Source: Rhodoglobus vestalii
GTDB lineage: Bacteria > Actinomycetota > Actinomycetes > Actinomycetales > Microbacteriaceae
Reading direction: 5' to 3'
DNA: 64,000 bases
Assembly (NCBI RefSeq): GCF_006788895.1
Contig: NZ_VFRA01000001.1
Span: forward strand, 62,001 to 126,000
Each line of letters opens with the position of its first letter. Position 1 is the stretch's first letter. A program made the translations under genes and the position numbers. This document shows, piece by piece, positions 37,925-46,891 of the stretch. The notes under the pieces are model-generated. The model was not told where the DNA came from. It did no database searches and saw only the letters and a program-made list of their open reading frames with translations.

Positions 37925-39121
37925 ATGACTTCGCCCCTGCGAACCTTCACCTCGGAGTCTGTTACCGAGGGACACCCCGACAAGATTTGCGACCAGATCA
38001 GTGACAGCATCTTGGATGCTCTGCTTGCGGAAGACCCCAATGCGCGCGTCGCGGTAGAAACCCTCGTTACGACCGGTCTTGTGCATGTTGCGGGCGAGGT
38101 CACGACATCCGGCTACGCCGATATCCCCGCTATCGTTCGAGATCGAATTTCTGAAATCGGGTACAACTCTTCGGCCGTCGGCTTTGATGGTCGTTCCTGT
38201 GGGGTCTCGGTCTCGATCGGAGCACAGTCGCCCGATATTGCGCAGGGTGTCGATGTCGCACTCGAGACGCGCGAGGGCCAGTCGAGCGATGAGCTCGACA
38301 TTCTCGGTGCCGGCGATCAGGGCGTAATGTTTGGTTACGCCACCATCGAAACCCCGCAATTGATGCCGGCTCCGGTGTGGTTCGCGCACCGGATGGCCGA
38401 GCGCCTCGCAGAGGTTCGCAAACTTGGCCTTGTCGATTACCTGCGACCGGATGGCAAAACTCAGGTGACGGTCGGCTACGAAGGTTCGATACCGCGCAGC
38501 ATCGAGACCGTTGTTTTGTCGACGCAGCATTCGCCCCATATTTCGACCGCTCACTTGCGAAAGGAAATTGAGGAGCTTGTTGTTCGCCCGATCGCCGAGA
38601 GCTCGGGTCTCGATCTGTCGAACCTGCAGGCGATCGTGAACCCGAGTGGCCGTTTTGAAATTGGTGGTCCGCAGGGTGATGCCGGTGTTACCGGGCGCAA
38701 GGTGATCGTGGATACCTATGGGGGAGCATCGCGTCACGGTGGCGGAGCGTTCAGTGGCAAAGACCCCTCAAAGGTCGATCGTTCGGCAACCTACGCCATG
38801 CGCTGGGTTGCTAAAAACGCGGTAGCTGCGGGGCTAGCCGATCGCCTCGAAATCCAAATCGCGTACGCCATCGGTCGCGCTGCACCGGTCAGCCTTTATG
38901 TGGAGACTTTTGGCACGGGACACGTTTCTGATGAAGCCATTCTCGGTGCGATCGATGAGGTGTTTGATCTGCGACCCGGCGCCATCATCCGCGATCTAGA
39001 TCTTCTGCGCCCCATCTACGCAAAGACGGCCACGTATGGTCACTTCGGTCGTGAGCTGCCCGAGTTCACGTGGGAACGACTCGACCGCGTTGAGGCTCTT
39101 CGCAGGGCCGCTGGACTCTAA
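37925..39121 (+). CDS. metK: S-adenosylmethionine synthase
   Basis: MetK makes S-adenosylmethionine from methionine and ATP. The 398-residue enzyme has [32 protein letters not shown], the triphosphate-binding [17 protein letters not shown] and the C-terminal [19 protein letters not shown] lies before the ATG. The 29-base gap to coaBC is too short for a SAM riboswitch and none is visible. priA begins 2 bases after the stop, so SAM synthase and the PriA-like protein share a transcript. Confidence 0.98.
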   Translation: MTSPLRTFTSESVTEGHPDKICDQISDSILDALLAEDPNARVAVETLVTTGLVHVAGEVTTSGYADIPAIVRDRISEIGYNSSAVGFDGRSCGVSVSIGAQSPDIAQGVDVALETREGQSSDELDILGAGDQGVMFGYATIETPQLMPAPVWFAHRMAERLAEVRKLGLVDYLRPDGKTQVTVGYEGSIPRSIETVVLSTQHSPHISTAHLRKEIEELVVRPIAESSGLDLSNLQAIVNPSGRFEIGGPQGDAGVTGRKVIVDTYGGASRHGGGAFSGKDPSKVDRSATYAMRWVAKNAVAAGLADRLEIQIAYAIGRAAPVSLYVETFGTGHVSDEAILGAIDEVFDLRPGAIIRDLDLLRPIYAKTATYGHFGRELPEFTWERLDRVEALRRAAGL

Positions 39122-39123
39122 CG

Positions 39124-41130
39124 ATGACCGAAGCATCCATCGCACGGGTGCTCATTGACTCCCCGCTGCCGCAACTCGATAGGCTCTTCGACTACGCGAT
39201 TCCTGAAAGGCTTCGTGGTGACGCGCAGGCTGGCGTTCGCGTTAAAGTTCCGCTGAAGACTCTCGGCCGTCTCGTCGAGGGATGGATCGTTGAACTTACC
39301 GACACTGTTGACTATGCGGGCAAGCTGAGCGAACTCGACTCTGTCATTTCTGGCTTCCCCGTGCTCGCTCCAGAAATCTGGACTCTTGCGCGCACTGCGG
39401 CGGATCGGGCCGCAGGAAATGCCGCCGATGTCTTACGCCTAGGAATCCCCAAGAGACACGCCCGGGCCGAGAAGTCTCTCGCCGCTCTGGAGTCGACTGC
39501 TACCGAGCAGCCATCTCCGGAGCATTCCTCTCCGGAGCAGCCCGGCGCGCCAGTTCCTGTCACCTATTTCGATGCCACCTCGATCGCCACCCTTCTGGCC
39601 GACAACAAGCGTGCCGCGATGGCCGCTCCCACCGGGGTGGTTGAAGTCACGCCCGGCACCTGGGTTGGTCGCTGGGCTGTGACCATGGCTGAACTGGCCT
39701 CCCAAACACTCGCGCAGGGATTGACCGCAATTCTTGCTACTCCCGACTTTCGCGATCAGGAACAGCTCGAAGCTGCCGTGGCTGCTTTCACACCGGAGGA
39801 TCGAACTCTTCGTCTTGATGCACGTCAGAGCGTCCAACGTCGCTACGGAAACTTCCTGCGGACGCACGATGGCGGTCCCTACGTGATCATCGGTAACCGT
39901 TCAGCGGTCTACGCGCCCGCATCGAATCTGGGCCTCATCGCGATATGGGATGACGGAGATCCCCTGTATAGCGAAAACCTATCGCCGTACATCCACACAC
40001 GAGACGCTGCGCTACTCCGTCAAGAGCAACAGCAGTGCGCGCTGGTGTTTGTGAGCCATTCACGCAGCACGGAGGTGCAGCGCCTTGTTGAGGTCGGATG
40101 GCTTGCCGCTCTGAGTCCGGGCGGGATTCGTCCGCCGAAAGTTATTCCTTCTGCGAATCAAGTCAGTCAGGATCGGCTCGCCGCGATTGCGCGCATCCCC
40201 TCGTCAGCGTGGAAGGCCGCACGTGCGGGTCTGGATGAAGGCCCGGTGCTCGTGCAAGTTTCCCGCCCCGGTTACGCGCCAAGACTGGCGTGTGCAGAGT
40301 GTTCACAGACCGCGCGCTGCACAACCTGCGCCGGCCCCCTGGCGCAACGCTCTGCGTCCTCCACCCCGAGCTGTGTCTGGTGCGGAGCGTTGGCGGTGAA
40401 GTGGCGGTGTCGCGAATGCGAAGGGACGCGTCTTCGCATGGTTGGCTCCGGCAGTGCGCGTACCGCGGACGAGCTTGGTCGCGCTTTTCCTGGCTACCGC
40501 GTGATCGTCGCCGACGGCGAACATCAGGTGACGACAGTCTCATCGGAGCCCTCCCTCGTGATCGCCACCCGGGGAGCTGAACCGGTCGCTGCCGGGGGTT
40601 ATCGTGCTGTGCTGCTTCTTGATGGCGCGGGCATGCTGGGGCGGGAAAGTTTGCGGGTCTCTGAGGATTGCCTCCGCTGGTGGTCGAATGCCATCGCTTT
40701 AGCGGCCGACGGCGCGCCCGCGGTGATCGTTGGGGTTGGCGGATCACTAGCGACCGCGCTCGTGACGTGGCGCCAAGAAGATTTTGCCAGTGCGGAACTT
40801 GCCGACCGCCGCGAGCTTCGGTTTCCGCCAGCGATTCGTGTCGCCACACTCACCGGCAAGGATCATCTTGTGTCAGACGCGGTGCAAAAGTTGCCGGTTG
40901 ACCCTCTCGACGTGCTGGGGCCCGTGGACCTTCCCGATGGCGTGGTTCGAACGATCATCCGTTTCGACTACAACAATGGCAGAGCAGTCGCCCAGCAGCT
41001 GAAAGCTCTGGTTGTTGCGGCGACGACCGTGTCGCGAAGCAATCGCAAACCGGGGATGCCACGAGCCAGTCAGCCTGCCCCTGGCCTGCGTGTTCACCTT
41101 GACGATCTCGAGCCCTTTGTTGACCTGTAG
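39124..41130 (+). CDS. priA: PriA-like primosomal protein lacking helicase motifs
   Basis: The 668-residue protein keeps the N-terminal DNA-binding domain of PriA (VLIDSPLPQLDRLFDYAIPE, GVRVKVPL) and the Zn region with Cys pairs CAECSQTARCTTC, CVWCG and CRECEG. The ATPase motifs are gone: where a GxGKT Walker A is expected near residue 165 there is AAPTGVVEVTPGTWVG, and the DEAH-box position reads WDDGDPLYSEN. Such degenerate PriA proteins are usual in actinobacteria and probably act as replication-restart loading factors without helicase activity. A Ser-Pro-Glu repeat near residue 130 stems from a short near-tandem DNA repeat. Confidence 0.93.
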   Translation: MTEASIARVLIDSPLPQLDRLFDYAIPERLRGDAQAGVRVKVPLKTLGRLVEGWIVELTDTVDYAGKLSELDSVISGFPVLAPEIWTLARTAADRAAGNAADVLRLGIPKRHARAEKSLAALESTATEQPSPEHSSPEQPGAPVPVTYFDATSIATLLADNKRAAMAAPTGVVEVTPGTWVGRWAVTMAELASQTLAQGLTAILATPDFRDQEQLEAAVAAFTPEDRTLRLDARQSVQRRYGNFLRTHDGGPYVIIGNRSAVYAPASNLGLIAIWDDGDPLYSENLSPYIHTRDAALLRQEQQQCALVFVSHSRSTEVQRLVEVGWLAALSPGGIRPPKVIPSANQVSQDRLAAIARIPSSAWKAARAGLDEGPVLVQVSRPGYAPRLACAECSQTARCTTCAGPLAQRSASSTPSCVWCGALAVKWRCRECEGTRLRMVGSGSARTADELGRAFPGYRVIVADGEHQVTTVSSEPSLVIATRGAEPVAAGGYRAVLLLDGAGMLGRESLRVSEDCLRWWSNAIALAADGAPAVIVGVGGSLATALVTWRQEDFASAELADRRELRFPPAIRVATLTGKDHLVSDAVQKLPVDPLDVLGPVDLPDGVVRTIIRFDYNNGRAVAQQLKALVVAATTVSRSNRKPGMPRASQPAPGLRVHLDDLEPFVDL

Positions 41131-41175
41131 TCGGATCGTGCGAAATCGCGCGCAGTTTCACGAGAGAATTGGGGG

Positions 41176-42105
41176 ATGACTTCGTTGCGACTTCTCTTTG
41201 CCGGTAGCCCCGAGGTTGCTGTTCCCAGTCTCGAGACACTGGTGGCGAGCGACCATGATGTGGTCGCGGTGCTGACACGCACCGATTCTGCGCAGGGCCG
41301 CCGTCGTGTGATGACGGCGACTCCGGTTGCCCAGCGAGCCGAGCGCGCAGGAATCGAGGTGGTGCGGGCGAACCGCCTCGATTCCGCGGCCAGTGGGGCG
41401 ATTGCGGCGCTCGATGTTGATCTTGGCGTGATCGTCGCCTATGGCGGGTTAGTGCCCAAGAGTGTGCTCGCAATTCCACGACTGGGATGGATCAACCTCC
41501 ACTTCTCGCTTTTGCCTCAGTGGCGTGGTGCTGCACCGGTTCAGCGGGCCATCATGGCGGGCGATACGGTCTCAGGGGCCACCGTTTTTCAGCTGGTGGA
41601 GCAACTCGACGCCGGCAATATTTTTGCCACGATGACGGAACCGATTGGTGCCCAGCAGACTGCTGGCGCGCTACTGAGCCAACTTTCCATTTCGGGGGCG
41701 GCATTGCTTGCCGATGTGGTCGACTCTCTCTGCGAGGGAACTGCTCGGGCTGTGCCGCAGTCGGGAGAGGTCACTCTCGCCCCGAAACTGTCCTTGGATG
41801 ACGGCCGCATCGTTTGGTCACAGCCTGCCGACGCGGTGCACAACCGCATCCGTGGAGTTACTCCCGAGCCGGGCGCCTCGACTCAGGTCGACGGCAAACG
41901 ACTCAAAATTCTGGATGCGGCAATTGCCTGCGAGACCCCAACCATGCGCGTGGGTCTCATCGAGTTGGTCGGCAAGCAAGTATTTGTTGGCACCGCCACA
42001 CTACCGATCGAGCTGCTCCGGGTTCACCCTGAGGGGCGTAAAGAAATGGATGCCGCAGCCTGGTGGCGTGGCCTTACTTCAGAATCAGAGGTGGTGGCTT
42101 CGTGA
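41176..42105 (+). CDS. fmt: methionyl-tRNA formyltransferase
   Basis: Fmt formylates Met-tRNAi with 10-formyl-tetrahydrofolate for initiation. The 309-residue enzyme has LLFAGSPEVAVPSLETL and the folate and catalytic region NLHFSLLPQWRGAAPVQRAI. GATVFQLVEQLDAG follows, and the C-terminal tRNA-binding OB-like domain includes RIRGVTPEPGAST. The ATG is directly preceded by five G residues and a GAGAAT sequence 6 bases upstream, so it may use a leaderless or internal promoter. rsmB overlaps its stop by 4 bases (GTGA). Confidence 0.97.
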   Translation: MTSLRLLFAGSPEVAVPSLETLVASDHDVVAVLTRTDSAQGRRRVMTATPVAQRAERAGIEVVRANRLDSAASGAIAALDVDLGVIVAYGGLVPKSVLAIPRLGWINLHFSLLPQWRGAAPVQRAIMAGDTVSGATVFQLVEQLDAGNIFATMTEPIGAQQTAGALLSQLSISGAALLADVVDSLCEGTARAVPQSGEVTLAPKLSLDDGRIVWSQPADAVHNRIRGVTPEPGASTQVDGKRLKILDAAIACETPTMRVGLIELVGKQVFVGTATLPIELLRVHPEGRKEMDAAAWWRGLTSESEVVAS

Positions 42106-43466
42106 GCTACGCACAGTCAGCCCGTCGAGTGGCGTTGGATGTCATCATGGCGGTGCGCGAGTCGGATGCGTATGCCAACCTGCTGTTGCCGGTGTACCTC
42201 GAGCGCGCGAAATTGTCGACCGCTGATGCTGGTCTCGCGACGGAGCTCACCTATGGAACGCTGCGCATGCAGGGATATTACGATGCCGTAATCGAGCAGG
42301 CGGCCGGCCGGGTGGTGTCGAAGATTGATCCGCCGGTGCTCGATGTGTTGCGGTTGGCGACTCACCAATTGTTGTCGATGCGGATTCCTTCTCATGCCGC
42401 GGTTGATGAGTCGGTTCGACTAGCGAAGACGATCGGGTCGCGCTCCGCTGTCGGCTTCGTTAACGCTGTTCTGCGGGCGATAACGAAGCATGAACCCGAT
42501 GTCTGGCGCGAGCGAGTCATTGGCGCGGCTGCGTCGGGCGAAGAGGCCCTCGCAGTGGCGTATTCGCATCCACTGTGGGTAACTCGTGCATTCCGTCAGG
42601 TGTTGGTTGCCGAGGGCCGTGAAGCTGAGCTTGAGGGCTTGTTGGCGGCAGACAATGTTCCCGCCCGCGTTTCGGTTGCCGCGTTGCCAGGATTCGCGGC
42701 TGTCGAAAAGATCGGTGTGACTGTTGCCGAGTATTCGCCGGTGGGGGGCACGCTTCGGGAAGGCGATCCGGGTGAGAACGCCGCGGTCGCGTCGGGACGC
42801 GCCCGCGTTCAGGATGAGGGCTCACAGTTGGCCGCGCTGGCGCTGAGCCGAGCCCGTCCGATTGTTCCGGGGGAGTCGTGGCTCGACATGTGTGCTGGCC
42901 CCGGTGGTAAGGCCGCGTTGCTCGCCGCGGAAGCCCTGGCGGGAGGCGCTCAACTGACGGCTAATGAACTCATTCCTGCGCGGGCGAAACTCGTGCGCAA
43001 TGCTCTTGCCGTGTTTGATGCCCCTCCCGAGGTCTGGGAGAAAGATGGTGCAGTCATTGGCAACGAGCATCCGGGAGAGTTCGACCGTATTCTGCTAGAC
43101 GCGCCGTGTACGGGGTTGGGTGCGCTACGTCGTCGCCCCGAAGCGCGGTGGCGAAAGCAGCCGAGTGATGTGGCGCAGCTTGGTGTACTGCAGACGGCGC
43201 TCCTTCGCTCTGCACTGGATGCGTTAAAGCCGGGTGGAGTGCTGGCATACGTCACCTGCTCCCCCCATGCGGCCGAAACTAAGGCGATCGTAGGTTCCGT
43301 TCTTCGCAAGGTTCCTCGTGTTTCGAAAATGGATACGCCGGCGGTACTGCAGCAGATCGCCATCCACGAACTCGACTTGCCCGAAGCCAGTCACGTGCAG
43401 TTGTGGCCCCACCGCCATGGAACGGACGCAATGTTCATCCAGTTGCTCGTGAAAGCGGACGCCTAG
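42102..43466 (+). CDS. rsmB: 16S rRNA (cytosine-5) methyltransferase RsmB/Fmu family
   Basis: The enzyme methylates a cytosine in 16S rRNA (C967 in E. coli) with SAM. The N-terminal NusB-like domain (residues 1-145, RRVALDVIMAVRESDAYANL, ELTYGTLRMQGYYDAVIE) precedes the methyltransferase domain with DEGSQLAALAL, SAM-binding WLDMCAGPGGKAALLAAE, the general-acid LDAPCTGLGALRRRPEARWR and nucleophile TCSPHAAE. I chose the GTG at 42102, overlapping the fmt stop as GTGA (454 residues), over an in-frame ATG at 42063 inside fmt. Confidence 0.94.
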   Translation: MSYAQSARRVALDVIMAVRESDAYANLLLPVYLERAKLSTADAGLATELTYGTLRMQGYYDAVIEQAAGRVVSKIDPPVLDVLRLATHQLLSMRIPSHAAVDESVRLAKTIGSRSAVGFVNAVLRAITKHEPDVWRERVIGAAASGEEALAVAYSHPLWVTRAFRQVLVAEGREAELEGLLAADNVPARVSVAALPGFAAVEKIGVTVAEYSPVGGTLREGDPGENAAVASGRARVQDEGSQLAALALSRARPIVPGESWLDMCAGPGGKAALLAAEALAGGAQLTANELIPARAKLVRNALAVFDAPPEVWEKDGAVIGNEHPGEFDRILLDAPCTGLGALRRRPEARWRKQPSDVAQLGVLQTALLRSALDALKPGGVLAYVTCSPHAAETKAIVGSVLRKVPRVSKMDTPAVLQQIAIHELDLPEASHVQLWPHRHGTDAMFIQLLVKADA

Positions 43467-43467
43467 G

Positions 43468-43473
43468 TAGGCT
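43468..43473 (+). promoter_or_regulatory. -10 box of rpe, leaderless type
   Basis: TAGGCT starts on base 2 after the rsmB stop codon and ends 6 bases before the rpe ATG at 43480. There is no separate ribosome binding site. Confidence 0.45.
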
Positions 43474-43479
43474 CGCGGT

Positions 43480-44142
43480 ATGTCCGTACGCATTAGCCCC
43501 AGCATCCTTGCCGCCGATTTTGTCAATCTTGAACGTGATATTTCGCGGATCTCGAATGCTGATCTCGTGCACGTCGACATCATGGACAATCATTTTGTGT
43601 CCAACCTCACTTTTGGGTTGCAGATGACTGAGCGCATTCAGCAGGTCTCAACCGTGCCACTCGACGTGCACCTCATGATTGATAATCCTGAGCGTTGGGC
43701 GCCGGAGTACGCCGATCTGGGCGCGTTCGCTGTGACATTCCATGCCGAAGCTGCGGTGGATCCGGTTGCTCTGGCGCGCGCACTCAGGGCACAGGGAACG
43801 CGTGCGGGTGTTGCGGTGAAGCCCGGTACCCCTATCGGGCCGTATCTCGAACTTCTTGAGGAATTCGATCTGGTGCTCGTGATGACCGTGGAACCCGGCT
43901 TTGGGGGTCAGAGTTTCATGGACGAGACAATGCCGAAGCTCCGCCAATTGCGTGAACTCGTCGACAAGCGGGGCCTCGACGTGTGGCTTGAGGTCGACGG
44001 CGGTATTGACGAACGCACGATTGAGATTGCCGCGGCGGCCGGCGCGGACACCTTTGTGGCGGGATCCGCTGTTTACCGCGGCGCCGATCCTTCCCTGCGA
44101 GTGACCGAATTACGTGAGCGCGCACTCGCGCACCGCCATTAA
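43480..44142 (+). CDS. rpe: ribulose-phosphate 3-epimerase
   Basis: Rpe interconverts ribulose 5-phosphate and xylulose 5-phosphate in the pentose phosphate pathway. The 220-residue TIM barrel has the start ISPSILAADFVNLERDI, metal-binding VHVDIMDNHFV and DVHLMIDNPERW, the catalytic loop MTVEPGFGGQSFM and the final metal aspartate in LEVDGGIDERT. The phosphate-binding AGADTFVAGSAVY is near the end. It follows rsmB by 13 bases and carries its own leaderless-type -10 box. Confidence 0.96.
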   Translation: MSVRISPSILAADFVNLERDISRISNADLVHVDIMDNHFVSNLTFGLQMTERIQQVSTVPLDVHLMIDNPERWAPEYADLGAFAVTFHAEAAVDPVALARALRAQGTRAGVAVKPGTPIGPYLELLEEFDLVLVMTVEPGFGGQSFMDETMPKLRQLRELVDKRGLDVWLEVDGGIDERTIEIAAAAGADTFVAGSAVYRGADPSLRVTELRERALAHRH

Positions 44143-44178
44143 TTGCCTCTGTGCTTTCCCGTCTGGTTGACTAGTGGC

Positions 44179-44553
44179 ATGAGCGATTCAGGAAAGACCA
44201 AGCCAGAAGTCGAGTTTTATGAGGGTGCAGCACCCAGCGAGCTCGTTGTCATTGATATAGAAGAAGGAACCGGAGCTGAGGCAACGGCAGGCGCGACCGT
44301 TGACGTGCATTACTTGGGCGTCGATTTTGAAACCGGCGAAGAATTCGATTCATCGTGGAGCCGGGGCCAGTCCATCAACTTCCCCCTCACGTCACTCATC
44401 AGCGGTTGGCAAGAGGGCATTCCGGGCATGAAGGTTGGCGGCCGTCGTCAGCTCATCTGCCCACCGCACCTTGCCTACGGTCCCGCCGGTGGCGGACACC
44501 AGCTATCCGGTCGTACTTTGACCTTTGTGATCGATCTTCTCGGCACCAAATAG
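44179..44553 (+). CDS. FKBP-type peptidyl-prolyl isomerase
   Basis: This 124-residue protein is an almost bare FKBP domain: ATVDVHYLGVDFETGEEFDS, INFPLTSLISGWQEGIPGMK, GGRRQLICPPHLAYGPAGGG and LTFVIDLLG. There is no signal peptide, so it is likely cytoplasmic and may assist folding. The ATG at 44179 follows TTGACT by 6 bases, but this lacks the second A of a -10 box. An upstream in-frame ATG at 44143, directly after rpe, would add 12 residues without family match. Confidence 0.92.
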   Translation: MSDSGKTKPEVEFYEGAAPSELVVIDIEEGTGAEATAGATVDVHYLGVDFETGEEFDSSWSRGQSINFPLTSLISGWQEGIPGMKVGGRRQLICPPHLAYGPAGGGHQLSGRTLTFVIDLLGTK

Positions 44554-44584
44554 TCAGAAACCTGGTTTCACCCACGTCACGGGT

Positions 44585-44600
44585 CCGCCCCTAGGGGCGG
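44585..44600 (+). promoter_or_regulatory. perfect 16-bp palindrome in the hisE promoter
   Basis: The 8-base arm CCGCCCCT is followed immediately by its reverse complement, AGGGGCGG. It lies directly upstream of the TACCCT -10 box, in the spacer where a repressor would block RNA polymerase. With no loop and, if the transcript is leaderless, no transcription through it, a DNA operator is more likely than an RNA structure. Confidence 0.5.
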
Positions 44601-44606
44601 TACCCT
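44601..44606 (+). promoter_or_regulatory. -10 box of hisE, leaderless type
   Basis: TACCCT ends 6 bases before the hisE GTG at 44613 and abuts the palindrome. No ribosome binding site lies between. Confidence 0.5.
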
Positions 44607-44612
44607 TGACGT

Positions 44613-44876
44613 GTGAAAGACTTCGACGCACTTTTTGCAGAACTTAGCCGTAAAGCGGTTGAACGTCCGGCAGGTTCGGGATCAGTGGCCCTGCTCGATG
44701 CGGGTGTTCACGCGATCGGGAAAAAGATCGTTGAAGAGGCTGCCGAAGTGTGGATGGCGGCCGAGTTCCAGTCTGATGAAGAAACTGCCGAAGAGATTTC
44801 GCAACTGATCTATCACCTTCAGGTTCTGATGCTTGCCAAGGGACTCACTTTGGAGGATGTGTGGCGACATCTGTGA
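44613..44876 (+). CDS. hisE: phosphoribosyl-ATP pyrophosphatase
   Basis: HisE hydrolyses phosphoribosyl-ATP to phosphoribosyl-AMP in histidine synthesis. The 87-residue helical protein of the MazG-like fold has [20 protein letters not shown] and the metal-binding helices [20 protein letters not shown] and [17 protein letters not shown]. HisI, its fusion partner in enterobacteria, is encoded separately 1.6 kb downstream. The GTG start is preceded by a -10 box and a palindrome, so this is probably the head of the his transcript. Confidence 0.95.
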   Translation: MKDFDALFAELSRKAVERPAGSGSVALLDAGVHAIGKKIVEEAAEVWMAAEFQSDEETAEEISQLIYHLQVLMLAKGLTLEDVWRHL

Positions 44877-44919
44877 CGCCATCCCACCATTTTTCTGCGC
44901 GATCTGACTGAGAGTTGAC

Positions 44920-45762
44920 ATGCTAAGAGTTGCCGTGCCCAACAAGGGTTCACTGAGCGAGATCGCCTCTGAAATGCTTCTCGAGGCGGGCTACGTTGGC
45001 CGTCGTGATCCTCGCGCGCTAAATGTGCGGGATGACCGTAACGGCGTTGAATTCTTTTACCTCCGCCCCCGGGACATTGCAACGTATGTAGGATCGGGCG
45101 CCCTCGATGTGGGCATAACAGGCCGCGATCTGCTCCTGGACTCGCAATCACCGGCGGTAGAAATTGCGAGCCTCGACTTCGGAAAATCGACCTTTCGTTT
45201 TGCCGGCATTCCCGGACGTTTTACTGAACTTGCCGATCTCCGAGGAGTACGCGTTGCAACAAGCTACGCGGGCCTTGTCGGCACCTTTTTGGAACGTCAC
45301 GGAGTGCAAGCCGAGCTGGTAAGCCTCGACGGAGCCGTTGAATCCGCGATCAATCTGGGAGTGGCTGATGCGATCGCCGATGTCGTGTCGACGGGCTCAA
45401 CGCTTCGTGCGCAGGGGCTTGAGATCTTCGGCCCGGTCATCCTCGACTCGGATGCCGTACTTATCAGTTCACCATCGGCCGCAAACGATAGCGTTGAAAC
45501 TCTTCAGCGCCGCCTCCACGGTGTGATGGTTGCTCGGCAGTTTGTGCTGATTGACTACGACGTTCCTGTGCGACTTCTCGAGTCAGCGACCCGGGTGACG
45601 CCGGGCATCGAGAGCCCAACCGTTTCGCCCCTCCACGATCCGGATTGGGTTGCTGTCCGGTCGATGGTGAGACGAGCGGACACCAATCAGGTGATGGATG
45701 AGCTCTACGCGGTTGGCGCGCGGGCGATACTGGTCAGCACCATTCATGCGGCGAGGATTTAG
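44920..45762 (+). CDS. hisG: ATP phosphoribosyltransferase, long form
   Basis: HisG joins ATP and PRPP, the first and feedback-controlled step of histidine synthesis. At 280 residues it is the long form: two periplasmic-binding-like lobes ([52 protein letters not shown]) and a C-terminal ACT-like domain for histidine inhibition (from about 210). GAGAG precedes the ATG by 5 bases. hisF begins 2 bases after its stop; hisZ is not needed with the long form. Confidence 0.96.
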   Translation: MLRVAVPNKGSLSEIASEMLLEAGYVGRRDPRALNVRDDRNGVEFFYLRPRDIATYVGSGALDVGITGRDLLLDSQSPAVEIASLDFGKSTFRFAGIPGRFTELADLRGVRVATSYAGLVGTFLERHGVQAELVSLDGAVESAINLGVADAIADVVSTGSTLRAQGLEIFGPVILDSDAVLISSPSAANDSVETLQRRLHGVMVARQFVLIDYDVPVRLLESATRVTPGIESPTVSPLHDPDWVAVRSMVRRADTNQVMDELYAVGARAILVSTIHAARI

Positions 45763-45764
45763 CA

Positions 45765-46517
45765 ATGGCTGTCGCTGTCCGAGTCATCCCGTGCCTCGAC
45801 GTCGCCGACGGTCGCGTTGTGAAGGGCGTCAATTTTCGGGATCTCCGCGACGCAGGGAACCCCGTTGAGCTCGCGCGCATGTACTACGAGCAGGGCGCTG
45901 ACGAGGTCACTTTCCTTGACGTCACCGCCACCGTCGAAGGTCGGGCAACAATGTACGACGTTGTGCAATCTGCGGCAGAACAGATCTTTATTCCCCTCAC
46001 CGTGGGTGGCGGCGTTCGAGAGCCCGATGACGTCTCCCGGCTGCTCGCGCACGGTGCAGACAAAGTGGGGGTGAACAGCGCCGCACTCGCCCGTCCGCAA
46101 CTAATTGACGACATCGCACGACGGTTCGGTTCACAGGTATTGGTGCTGAGTCTTGATATCAAGCGTCGTGGAGACGGTTGGATCGTGACAACCCATGGGG
46201 GGCGCACCGAAACGGCCCATGATGCGCTTGACTGGGCGCGAGAGGTGATGGAACGTGGCGCAGGCGAACTGCTGATCAACTCCATCGATGCCGATGGAAC
46301 AAAGCAGGGCTTTGACCTCGAGTTGGTCTCAGCGATCAGCGCGTTCGCTACGGTCCCTGTCATCGCTAGCGGTGGTGCTGGCGCGGTCGAACATTTTGCG
46401 CCCGCAATCGAAGCCGGTGCGGATGCCGTGCTGGCAGCATCCGTGTTCCACAATCGTGAATTGACGGTTGGCGATGTGAAAGCGTCTCTCCGAGATCACG
46501 GGTTGGTGATCCGATGA
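45765..46517 (+). CDS. hisF: imidazole glycerol phosphate synthase cyclase subunit
   Basis: HisF, with the glutaminase HisH, makes imidazole glycerol phosphate and AICAR. The 250-residue barrel has [19 protein letters not shown] with the first catalytic aspartate, [47 protein letters not shown] with the second aspartate, and [11 protein letters not shown]. HisH is not in the window and must be encoded elsewhere. The gene is squeezed between hisG (2-base gap) and hisI (ATGA overlap). Confidence 0.96.
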   Translation: MAVAVRVIPCLDVADGRVVKGVNFRDLRDAGNPVELARMYYEQGADEVTFLDVTATVEGRATMYDVVQSAAEQIFIPLTVGGGVREPDDVSRLLAHGADKVGVNSAALARPQLIDDIARRFGSQVLVLSLDIKRRGDGWIVTTHGGRTETAHDALDWAREVMERGAGELLINSIDADGTKQGFDLELVSAISAFATVPVIASGGAGAVEHFAPAIEAGADAVLAASVFHNRELTVGDVKASLRDHGLVIR

Positions 46518-46891
46518 GCAACGAGCTGACCTCCGCAACTATGAGCGACGTGCTCAAGAGGGTTCAATTTGCCGCCGACGGGTTGCTTCCGGTAATTATT
46601 CAGCAGTGGGATACCAAAGAGGTATTGATGCTGGGGTACATGAACGCTGAAGCTCTGACCCGCACGCTCACCGAGGGTCGAGTGACTTTCTACAGTCGCA
46701 GCCGCCAAGAGCTCTGGCGCAAAGGTGATACGAGTGGGCATCGCCAGTACGTTCGCACCGCCGCGTTGGACTGTGATCGTGATGCGCTTCTAGTGGGTGT
46801 TGAGCAGGTGGGGCCGGCGTGTCACACCGGGGCCCAGTCCTGTTTCGATGTGCACCCCCTCGTTCCGTTTCAGGGGCGCTCCGATGAATAG
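46514..46891 (+). CDS. hisI: phosphoribosyl-AMP cyclohydrolase
   Basis: HisI opens the purine ring of phosphoribosyl-AMP. The 125-residue protein shows [40 protein letters not shown], and metal ligands in [13 protein letters not shown] and [13 protein letters not shown]. It is a stand-alone HisI without HisE domain, matching the separate hisE upstream. It overlaps hisF by 4 and trpE by 8 bases, physically linking the his and trp genes. Confidence 0.95.
   Translation: MSNELTSATMSDVLKRVQFAADGLLPVIIQQWDTKEVLMLGYMNAEALTRTLTEGRVTFYSRSRQELWRKGDTSGHRQYVRTAALDCDRDALLVGVEQVGPACHTGAQSCFDVHPLVPFQGRSDE

Noticed and set aside
37616..38737. A 373-codon open frame on the minus strand across coaBC and metK
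   Set aside because: It crosses the gap between two certain genes, shows no family motif and is explained by high GC on the opposite strand.
40163..40849. A 228-codon Arg-rich minus-strand frame inside priA
   Set aside because: It is a composition artefact opposite the zinc domain, with no start signal or known domain.
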